DNA of 64,000 bases, taken from contig NZ_FONG01000008.1 in assembly GCF_900112845.1 (NCBI RefSeq), forward strand, positions 306,872 to 370,871, in the 5' to 3' direction. The position numbers and the translations under genes were made by a program. Under the pieces are notes generated by a model, which saw only the letters and a program-made list of their open reading frames with translations, was not told the origin of the DNA and made no database searches. Each line of letters begins with the position of its first letter. Position 1 is the first letter of the stretch. Of the stretch, positions 52,929 through 61,100 are shown in pieces. Source of the DNA: Actinacidiphila alni. Lineage in GTDB: Bacteria > Actinomycetota > Actinomycetes > Streptomycetales > Streptomycetaceae.

Positions 52929-53840
52929 TCAGACCTGGAACACACGCATGGCCGCGGGGAAGATCAGGAAGACCAGGAAGCCCGCACACAGCAGGAGCTG
53001 CGCCACGAGCATGGACTGGGACTTCTCGCCCGCCGATCCCTCGATCTCGGCGAGTTCCCGGTGCCGCATCGTCTCGGCGCGCGAGGCGAGCGACTCTCGG
53101 ACCTTCGCGCCGTCGTCGGCCACCAGGCCGAGCGTGACGGAGAGGTCCCTCAATTCCTCGACGCCCAGTTCCTCGCCGAGGTTGCCGAGTGCCACCCATT
53201 GGCTGGTGCCGGTGATCCGGGCGTCGGCCAGGCAGTTGCGGATCCGCGTCAGGGCCCAGCCGTCGCTGATCTCGGCGGCGGCCATCAGCGCCTCGGGCAG
53301 GCCGCGGCCGCCGGCGAGGTTCATCGACACCAGGTCGAGATAGGCGCCGATGACGCGGCGCAGGTCCTTGCGCTTGTCCGTGGCGTCGCGGCGCACTTCG
53401 AAGTCCGGGAGGACGAAGAAGACACCGCCGAAGATCAGCGCCATCCAGACCGGGATGACGGGGTTGGACCCCATGCCGAGCTGCCAGACCACGGCGAACA
53501 GGAACGGCCCGAAGATCAGTCCGCTCGCGGCCAGGATGAGCTTGGTGGCGAGGAACCCTTCCCAACTGCGGTCGAGCACCGCGAGGTCCGAGCGCAGCGA
53601 GCGCTGCTCCCAGCCCTGCTGGAGGTAGAACTGCGCCACCCGCTGCCCGATCCGGCCCTTGAGGTCGGTCGGTGCGGGTGCGGCGGAACCGCCGCTGACC
53701 GGTCCTGCCGCGCGCATCGCGTCGATCTGCGCGACCGTGTTCACCGCGCTGCGCCGGCCGGGCAGGAGTGCCCGGATCAGCGCGAAGACGCCGAGGCCGA
53801 CGGCCGCGCCGACCAGGCAGCTGATGAGGATGTTGTTCAT
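52929..53840 (-). CDS. TadC-type pilus platform protein
   Basis: 303 residues. It is a type II secretion F-domain protein: a first helix at the N-terminus, a central pair (FGPFLFAVVWQLGM, VWMALIFGGVFFVLPDF), the cytoplasmic F-domain with YLDLVSMNLAGGRGLPEALM and a final helix (VAQLLLCAGFLVFLIFPAAM). It forms the inner-membrane platform of the Flp pilus with TadB. ATG overlaps the TadB stop (ATGA). Confidence 0.9.
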   Translation of the reverse strand: MNNILISCLVGAAVGLGVFALIRALLPGRRSAVNTVAQIDAMRAAGPVSGGSAAPAPTDLKGRIGQRVAQFYLQQGWEQRSLRSDLAVLDRSWEGFLATKLILAASGLIFGPFLFAVVWQLGMGSNPVIPVWMALIFGGVFFVLPDFEVRRDATDKRKDLRRVIGAYLDLVSMNLAGGRGLPEALMAAAEISDGWALTRIRNCLADARITGTSQWVALGNLGEELGVEELRDLSVTLGLVADDGAKVRESLASRAETMRHRELAEIEGSAGEKSQSMLVAQLLLCAGFLVFLIFPAAMRVFQV

Positions 53841-54847
53841 CGTGCCGCCCCCTGTCCCGGGAAGACCTGGCCGGGCATCGGCTGTCCCGGTGTCGCCTGT
53901 ACGCCGTGCCCGGGGCCGCCGGGTACGCCGTGTCCCGGCGGCACCCCGATCCGTTCGGCGCCCGGGGCCCGCTCGGGTTCGTGGACCAGGAACCGTTCGG
54001 GCGTCTCGATGTTGGACAGCTTGCGCAGCCACCAGAAGCCCGCGGCGAACAGCCCGCACACCAGGGTCAGTACGGCCTGGCCGATCGCCGTGCCGTACGG
54101 CTCGACGAAGCTGCGGTTGAAGATCGCGAGGCCGAGCACGAAGACCACCGACACCACGACGACGATCTGCACGCTGCGCCGGGTGCTGGCGCGCTGCGCC
54201 ATCACGCGCTGGCGCATGTCGACCTCTTCGCGGGCGGACTTGGCGAGCGCGCCGAGCACTTCGCGCAGACCCGGGCCGCGCAGCCGCGCGTTGAGGATGA
54301 GGGCGGCGATGATGATGTCGGCGGACGCGTCGTTGATCTCGTCGGCGAGGTGCTGGAGCGCCTCGGGCAGCGGGGTGCGCGACCTGAGCCGGTCGACGAG
54401 CGACGACAGGTGCGCGCGCAGCGCGGGCGCGGCGGCGCGGGCCGAGGCGGGTATGGCCTGTTCGAGGCCGACGGCGCCGGCGATGGTGTCGCGCAGCGAC
54501 TCGGTCCAGGCGGCGAGCGCTTCGACGCGCTTCATCGCGGCGCGTTCCTCCGAGGCGCCGCCGAACAGCTTGTCCCAGGTGAAGACCAGGACCGCGGTGG
54601 AGACGCCGAGCACCGCCCACCGGGTGAGGCCGAGGACGGCGAGTCCCGCGACGATGGCGAGCGAGCCGCGCTGCGACAGGAAGCGCACCAGCTCCGACGC
54701 CTTGTCGCCGGTGGACTCGCCCGGTGCCTTGGCCCCCGGCTTGGGCGCCCAGCCGCGCATCGCGACGATGAACAGCGCGATGCCGCCGCCGACCGCGGCT
54801 CCGGCGAGCAGTCCGTAGAGCACGGACAGGGAGAAGATCCCGGTCAT
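53837..54847 (-). CDS. TadB-type pilus platform protein
   Basis: 336 residues from ATG 54847, which overlaps the TadA stop as TAATG; GTG 54856 would add three residues. N-terminal and two central helices frame an F-domain (LRAHLSSLVDRLRSRTPLPE, LRGPGLREVLGALAKSAREE). The C-terminus is an unusual Gly/Pro-rich tail with repeated PGHGVPGGPGHGVQATPGQP, probably a disordered cytoplasmic end. Partner of TadC. Confidence 0.9.
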   Translation of the reverse strand: MTGIFSLSVLYGLLAGAAVGGGIALFIVAMRGWAPKPGAKAPGESTGDKASELVRFLSQRGSLAIVAGLAVLGLTRWAVLGVSTAVLVFTWDKLFGGASEERAAMKRVEALAAWTESLRDTIAGAVGLEQAIPASARAAAPALRAHLSSLVDRLRSRTPLPEALQHLADEINDASADIIIAALILNARLRGPGLREVLGALAKSAREEVDMRQRVMAQRASTRRSVQIVVVVSVVFVLGLAIFNRSFVEPYGTAIGQAVLTLVCGLFAAGFWWLRKLSNIETPERFLVHEPERAPGAERIGVPPGHGVPGGPGHGVQATPGQPMPGQVFPGQGAAR

Positions 54848-56154
54848 TACCGCCACACCCCCGTGGGCTGGTAGCCGTGGGCGAGGAGTTCGTCGAGGCA
54901 GGCGATCGGGGCGTGCGGCATGGCCACGCCCTCCCGTCCCAGGGCGAAGACCTCGCTGGACAGTACGCGGCCGTCCACACCGTTCACCTCGCGGACGGAG
55001 GTGACAACGCGGCGCAGGGTGCCGCCGCGCTGGAAGTCGTTGTTGCGCTGGACGAACACGACGAAGTCGATGGCGCCGGCGACCAGCATCTGCGACGCCT
55101 CGACGGGCAGCCGCTCGCGCGCCTGGAGCGCGTAGGTGGAAATACGGTTGAAGACCTCGCCGGAGCTGTTGGCGTGGATCGTGGACAGCGAGCCGTCGTT
55201 GCCCTGCGACATCGCGTTGAGCATGGTGACGATCTCGTCGCCGAGCACCTCACCGACGATGACCCGGGAGGGGTTCATACGCAGCGACCGGCGGACCAGT
55301 TCGGCCATGGTGATGGCGCCCTGGCCCTCGGAGTTGGGCAGCCGTTCCTCGAACGCCACGACGTTGGGGTGGAGTTCGGGGAACTGGTCGAGGCCGAGTT
55401 CCAGGGCGCGTTCGACGGTGATCAGGCGCTCGTGCGGCGGGATGACATTGGCCAGGGCACGCAGCAGCGTGGTCTTTCCGGCGTTGGTGGCGCCGGCGAT
55501 CATCACGTTCTTGCGGGCGAGGACGGCCGCGGACAGGAAGGAGCCCAGCTCGGGGGTGAGCGTGTAGTTGCCGACGAGGTCGGGCAGGAAGACCTTGCCG
55601 AGGCGGGCGCGACGGATGGACAGCGCCGGGCGGCGGGTCACGTCCATCACGGCGGACAGCCGGGAGCCGTCGGGGAGCCGGAGGTCGAGCTGCGGGTTCG
55701 CGGAGTCGAAGGGGCGCGAGGACAGGCCGGAGTAGGCGCCGAGCACCTGGATCAGCTCGACGAGTTCCTCGTCGGATTCCGCGACCGGTTCGACCTGGAC
55801 CTCGCGGCCGTCGGCGTATCCGACGAAGACCTGGTCGCAGCCGTTGATGTCGATGTTCTCGACCTCGGGGTTGTCCAGCAGCGGCTGGAGCCGGCCGACG
55901 CCGAAGAGCGCGGCGTGCACGGCGGCCGCGTACGCCTCCTCGGCCTGTGCGTCGGGCGGGGTGCGGCCGACGGTGATCTCGGCGCGGGCGTAGTCCTCCA
56001 GGATCTGCGCGATGATGGCGCGGGCGAACTGCCGCTCGTCCTCGGGCGACATGGCGGCCTGGCCGGTCGCCTGGTCCAGCCGGCGCTGTTCCGAGATGCG
56101 GTCGCCCGCCTCCTGCCGGAACCGCTTGACCAACTGGTGGTCGACCGTACTCAT
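54847..56154 (-). CDS. tadA: TadA/CpaF-type pilus assembly ATPase
   Basis: 435 residues. A type II/IV secretion ATPase: Walker A GATNAGKTT (residues 221-229), the Asp box and Walker B (RVIVGEVLGDEIVTMLNAMS), and the His-box SLSTIHANSS. N-terminal all-alpha region with VENIDINGCDQVFVGYADGR. It powers Flp pilin polymerisation. ATG overlaps the TadZ stop (ATGA). The gene symbol follows the Tad convention; cpaF is the synonym. Confidence 0.95.
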   Translation of the reverse strand: MSTVDHQLVKRFRQEAGDRISEQRRLDQATGQAAMSPEDERQFARAIIAQILEDYARAEITVGRTPPDAQAEEAYAAAVHAALFGVGRLQPLLDNPEVENIDINGCDQVFVGYADGREVQVEPVAESDEELVELIQVLGAYSGLSSRPFDSANPQLDLRLPDGSRLSAVMDVTRRPALSIRRARLGKVFLPDLVGNYTLTPELGSFLSAAVLARKNVMIAGATNAGKTTLLRALANVIPPHERLITVERALELGLDQFPELHPNVVAFEERLPNSEGQGAITMAELVRRSLRMNPSRVIVGEVLGDEIVTMLNAMSQGNDGSLSTIHANSSGEVFNRISTYALQARERLPVEASQMLVAGAIDFVVFVQRNNDFQRGGTLRRVVTSVREVNGVDGRVLSSEVFALGREGVAMPHAPIACLDELLAHGYQPTGVWR

Positions 56155-56954
56155 CGGAGCACTCCGTACCGGTGCGGTACGTCGGCGGTGATCTGCCGGG
56201 CCGAGCGGATCAGCAGCGACTTGTCGAGGCGTCCGCGGCGGCGGCCGTTGAGCGTCTCGGCGCCGCCGGTGTCGTGGGCGAGGGTGCCGACGACCCGGGC
56301 GGAGATCTGCGAGGCGACCAGCATCTCGTTGACCTGGCCGGCCAGCCGGGCGCTGTGGCTGGGGTCGGTGATGAGCACGATGCCGATCGGCGGGTGGCCG
56401 AGCGCGGCGGCGGCGCCGCGCTGCGAGCCGTGCAGTTTGGCGGAGAGCGCGCCCGCCCGGTCCCGTACCCGCGCCAGGTGTTCGGGCTCCGAGCGCGACA
56501 CCAGCAGCACGAGGGCGGCGTGCGTGAAGAGTTCGAGGGTCGGTGAGTCGGCGCCGATCCGGCCGCAGTCGGCGATCACGTCGGCGGCGCCGTTGGGCGA
56601 CTCGGCGAGCGTGGCGAATGCCTGGCCGAGCATCGGCCACAGTCCGGACAGGCCGGCGGCCTGTTCCGCGCTGCCGATGCCGACGAGGACGTCGAGTCCG
56701 CCGGACAGCGGCTGGGCGTGGTCCCACAGTTGCTCGGCGGCCAGGCCGCGGCGGGCGGTCGCGGCCAGCGACAGCAGTCCGGTGTTGGGGTCGAGCATGC
56801 CGCCGTGCGCGGCGCGCGAACGGTAGACGAGGTCGCCGCCCGCCGGGTCGGCCTCCGCCAGCAGGACGCGGCGCGGCCATACGGCGGCGAGCGCGACGGC
56901 GCTGGTGGTGACGCCCGGTGAGCCCTTGTCGGCGGCGATTGCGATCAGTGCCAT
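56151..56954 (-). CDS. TadZ/CpaE-like MinD-family protein
   Basis: 267 residues. Begins MALIAIAADKGSPGVTTSAV; the P-loop reads KGSPGVTT, where the invariant Lys of KGGxGKT is replaced by Val, so ATP hydrolysis may be lost, as in some TadZ proteins that keep a degenerate site. VLLAEADPAGGDLVYRSRAA and VIADCGRIGADSPT supply the remaining P-loop ATPase motifs. TadZ places the Tad machine in the cell. First cytoplasmic Tad gene downstream of CpaB. Confidence 0.85.
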   Translation of the reverse strand: MALIAIAADKGSPGVTTSAVALAAVWPRRVLLAEADPAGGDLVYRSRAAHGGMLDPNTGLLSLAATARRGLAAEQLWDHAQPLSGGLDVLVGIGSAEQAAGLSGLWPMLGQAFATLAESPNGAADVIADCGRIGADSPTLELFTHAALVLLVSRSEPEHLARVRDRAGALSAKLHGSQRGAAAALGHPPIGIVLITDPSHSARLAGQVNEMLVASQISARVVGTLAHDTGGAETLNGRRRGRLDKSLLIRSARQITADVPHRYGVLR

Positions 56955-56973
56955 GACGTATGCGCCCGCTCGT

Positions 56974-57732
56974 TCAGTTCTTGCTGTCGGGCATGAGCAC
57001 GAGCGAGACCTCGTTGGTCGACGCGGCGAGCGTGAGCTTGCCGGCGACCGTGGAGTCGGCGATGACGGTGATCAGGGTGTTCCCGCCGCCGAGCCCGGAC
57101 GCGTCGGACTTGATCGACTTGATGATCAGGCTGTCGCTGATCAGCGTGTTGGGGTCGCCGCCGCTTCCGGCGCTGGTGTCGCCGGACGAACCGCTCTGCG
57201 CCTTGGCCGCATCGTTGCCGACCTGGTAGGCGGCGACGCGCTGGCCGGTGGTGATGCCGTAGGGGAAGCCGCCCTGCTTCAGGGAGAGTCCGACGAGGGA
57301 CTTGCCCGCGGGGAGCACGTCCTTCTGCGGCGTGATCATCTCCTTGACCAGCACGGAGCCCGCGACGATGTTGGTGCCCGCCCGGTAGTTCTTCTCCAGG
57401 TCGCCGCGCTGCTTCCACAGCACGAAGTTCACCCCGGAGTCGTCGGAGACCATGACCTCGCGGATCGCGGAGGAGGGGATCGGGTCGCCGATCGCGACGT
57501 TCTTGTCGATCTTCACGACCGAGATCTTGTTCCCCGCGCGCATCACCATGACGGTCGCGCCGAGCGCGCCGACGAGAATGAGCAGTACCGCGAGCGCGGC
57601 GAGCGCGGGCTTGCGCTCCCGCGTCACCGTCGGCAGCCGCTCTCCGCCGACCGGCGCCCCGTGCATGGGCCCGGATCCGGACTGACGGCTGTTACTGCCG
57701 CCGCCCGCAGCGGAACGTTCTCTGGTCCTCAC
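56974..57732 (-). CDS. CpaB/RcpC-like SAF-domain pilus protein
   Basis: 252 residues. One transmembrane helix (ALAVLLILVGALGATVMVM) follows TRERKPALA, then a SAF domain (VVKIDKNVAIGDPIPSSAIR; PAGKSLVGLSLKQGGFPYGI) and a C-terminal beta domain. RcpC/CpaB proteins act on the outer side of the Flp assembly; in this high-GC Gram-positive context it would lie in the cell wall zone. GTG 57732, with GGGGGC upstream. It is the first gene of the leftward Tad operon. Confidence 0.88.
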   Translation of the reverse strand: MRTRERSAAGGGSNSRQSGSGPMHGAPVGGERLPTVTRERKPALAALAVLLILVGALGATVMVMRAGNKISVVKIDKNVAIGDPIPSSAIREVMVSDDSGVNFVLWKQRGDLEKNYRAGTNIVAGSVLVKEMITPQKDVLPAGKSLVGLSLKQGGFPYGITTGQRVAAYQVGNDAAKAQSGSSGDTSAGSGGDPNTLISDSLIIKSIKSDASGLGGGNTLITVIADSTVAGKLTLAASTNEVSLVLMPDSKN

Positions 57733-58157
57733 GTCACTGCCCCCGTCGAGCCGGCGTGCTTGTTCGAAATCGGTTGCGTGGGGAGAGACTGTCGCGCTCC
57801 TGTCCGGCGACAGCCCGCAGGCCGATGTCAAGTCACCGCACGCTATCAGCGCCTCGGAAACACCCTCAAGGCGCATCCCGTGACAAGAGACTCACGGCCT
57901 TGCAACAGAACGGAACGGCTTTCGTGACATGCCCACGCTCGGGCTGCACGCTACCCCACCCGCCCCGTCCACCCCTCTTCCGTCCGGCCTGGGAATCACT
58001 GTCCCACCTCGGACCGGGGCCGTGTCCAGCCCTGTTCCCGGCCTGTGGATAAACCGGTGCAGGTTATCCACAGGGCAGGCACCGGGGGCTCCACGACCGG
58101 GCCCCAGCGGATATCGTCCGTAGAAACCAAGTCGAATCCGGGGGAACGAGGAACGCC
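57733..58157. other. 425-nt divergent region between the Tad operon and the EssC-like gene
   Basis: No gene is supported. The region holds the paired DnaA-box sequences (58042-58074) close to the EssC-like side. From 57830 to 57930 it is less G/C-rich (TATCAGCGCCTCGGAAACAC and CTCACGGCCTTGCAACAG) and probably carries the Tad promoter. The EssC-like start is preceded by GAGGAAC. Confidence 0.45.
58042..58074. promoter_or_regulatory. Inverted pair of perfect DnaA-box sequences
   Basis: CCTGTGGATAA (58042-58052) and TTATCCACAGG (58064-58074) are exact inverted copies separated by 11 bases. Each contains TTATCCACA, the E. coli-type consensus DnaA box; Streptomyces boxes usually read TTGTCCACA. 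They lie 84 bases upstream of the EssC-like start. Another regulator recognising the same palindrome is equally possible. Confidence 0.65.
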
Positions 58158-61100
58158 GTGCGTCTGTCGTTGACCGTGGTCGATCCGCTCGGCGGAGACC
58201 GCGCCGATGTAGTGGTGGAGACCGAAGCCGAGTCGACCGTCGCGGACCTCGCGCGCGAGTTGGGGCAGAAGGTCGGCGGGGGCGGTGCGGAGATCATCTC
58301 GATCGCCGGCGGCCCGTCCCGCGCGCCCGGCGCCCCCGCGGTGTACGTGGACGGGTACGCGGTCGACCCGGGCTGGTCGGTCGCCCAGTCGCCGTTGCGC
58401 GAGGGCGCGGTGGTCAGCCTCTACGACCCGGCGGGCTGCCTGCCCGGCGAACCGGCCGGCGTGGTCGAACTGCGCGTCGCGGGCGGCCCGGACGCGGGCG
58501 CGGTGCACCGGCTCGGCATCGGCCGGGTGGAGATCGGACGCGGCGCCTCGGCCCGGATCCGCATCGACGACTCGGAGCTGGCCGAGCGCGCCGCGGTGCT
58601 GACCGTCGGCATGGGCGGCACCTGCCAGGTCACCGTCGGAAATGACACGAAGGAGTGGCCGCTCGGCGATCAACTCGCCATCGGCAACAGCCTCCTGGAG
58701 CTAGGCCCCTATATCCCGCCGAACGCGGCGCTGCATCCGGGCGAGGACGGGGCGACGTACGACTACAACCGTCCGCCCCGGCTGTCGCCACCGGAGCGGA
58801 CCACTCTCTTCCGGCTGCCGTCCCCGCCGAAGGAGCCCGCGGGCCGCCCGCTGCCGTGGCTGATGGCGGTCATGCCGCTGCTGATGGCCGTGATGATGGC
58901 CTTCATGATGCACCGCATGATGTACCTGTTCATGGCGGTCGCGAGCCCGATGGTCATGGTCGGCAACTACTTCATGGACAAGAAGAACGGCCGCAAGTCG
59001 TACGCGAAGACGCTCACCGAGTACCGCGAACGCAAGGGCCGTATCGAGGACGACGCGAACAACGCGCTGGATCTGGAACGCAAGGACCGTGCCGCGGCCT
59101 CGCCGGACCCGGCGACCGTCCTCAACACCGCGACGGGTCCGCGCACCCGGCTGTGGGAACGGCGCCGCGGTGACGCCGACCATCTGCTGATCCGCGTCGG
59201 CACCGCGAAGCTGCCCTCCGAGGTGGTCCTGGACGACCCGGAGCAGGAGGAGCACCGCCGCAAGGTCACCTGGGAGATCGACGACGCCCCGGTCGCGGTG
59301 GAGTTGCGCAGGCTCGGGGTGATCGGCTTCGCGGCGCCCGGCGACGGGGCACGGGCCATGGGCCGCTGGGCGCTGGCGCAGGCCGCGGCGCTGAGCAGCC
59401 CGATGGACGTTCAGTTCTATGTGCTCACCGAGCAGTCGGGGCAGGAGAGTTGGGACTGGGTGCGGTGGCTGCCGCACGCCCGGCCGACCGACGGCCAGGA
59501 CACCAGCGCCCTGCTGGGCACCGACGCCGAGACGGTCGCGGCCCGGATCGCCGAGCTGACCGCCATCCTGGACGGTCGGCAGAAGGCCAAGCAGAAGGCG
59601 GGCAGCGCGTCCAACCACGCGGGCTTCTTCAAGGACCCCGACATCGTGGTGGTGTTCGACGGTTCGCGGCGGATGCGTTCGCTGCCCGGTGTGGTGCAGT
59701 TGCTGCGCGAGGGCCCCGGCGTCGGGATGTTCGCGATCTGCCTGGACTCCGAGGAGCGCTTCCTGCCCGGCGAATGCCAGGCCGTGGTGATAGCGGAATT
59801 CGAGGCGCCCGCTGCCGACGCCCATGTCGCGTCGGTGCCCGAGACGGCCGCCGCGTCGGCCGCCGGGCCCCGGCAGGGCGGCTTCCCCTCGGTGAACGCC
59901 TGGTACGCGGGCTCGCAGCAGACGCAGGCGGTGGCGGCGGAGCCCGCGGCCGGCGCCTTCCGACTGCGGGTCGAGCAGGCGGGCGTGGCACGGATCCGGA
60001 AGGTGCGGCCCGACCTCGTCTCGCCCGCCTGGTGCTCCCGGCTGGCCCGCTGCCTCTCCCCGATCCGCGACATCAGCGGCGACACCGAGGACTCCGCGAT
60101 CCCGTCGGCCAGCCGGCTGCTCGACGTGCTGGAGATCGAGCCGCCGACGGCCGACGCGATCGCCGCGCGCTGGCGGCTCAGCCCGATCTCCACCCAGGCG
60201 GTCGTCGGCGAGTCCTACGACGGTCCGTTCGCGATCGACATCCGCAAGGACGGGCCGCACGGCCTGATCGCGGGCACCACCGGTTCCGGTAAGTCGGAGC
60301 TGCTGCAGACGATCGTGGCGTCGCTCGCGGTGGCGAACACCCCGGAGGCGATGACCTTCGTGCTCGTCGACTACAAGGGCGGCTCGGCGTTCAAGGACTG
60401 TGTCCAACTGCCGCACACCGTCGGCATGGTGACCGACCTCGACGCCCACCTGGTGGAGCGCGCGCTGGAGTCGCTGGGCGCGGAGCTCAAGCGCCGCGAG
60501 CACATCCTGGCGGAGGCGGGTGCCAAGGACATCGAGGACTACACCGACCTGATGCGGCGCCAGCCGGAGCTGAAGCCGATGCCGCGGCTGCTGATCGTGA
60601 TCGACGAGTTCGCCTCGATGGTCCGTGAACTGCCCGACTTCGTCACCGGTCTGGTCAACATCGCCCAGCGAGGCCGTTCGCTGGGCATCCACCTGATCCT
60701 GGCCACGCAGCGGCCGAGCGGTGTCGTCTCGCCGGAGATCCGGGCCAACACCAACCTCCGGATCGCGCTGCGCGTCACCGACGGCAGCGAGTCCTCGGAC
60801 GTCATCGACGCCCCGGACGCCGGCAACATCTCCAAGTCCACGCCCGGCCGCGCCTATGTGCGGCTCGGCGCGACCTCGCTGGTGCCGTTCCAGTCCGGCC
60901 GGGTCGGTGGACGGCGGCCCGGCGCGGTCGAGAACGTGACGGTGGCGCCCTGGGTCGGCGTCGTCGACTGGTCGCAGCTCGGCCGCTCCGCGCCGCGCCG
61001 CCCGGCCGGTGCGAAGAGCGAGGACGACGAGATCACCGACCTCAAGGTGCTGGTGGAGGCGATCTGCGAGGCCAATGAGCGGATGTCGATCCCGCCGCAG

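Noticed and set aside
57929..58123. Small plus-strand frame in the Tad/EssC-like divergent region
   Set aside because: No ribosome site and Pro-rich random-looking translation; it spans the DnaA-box palindrome.
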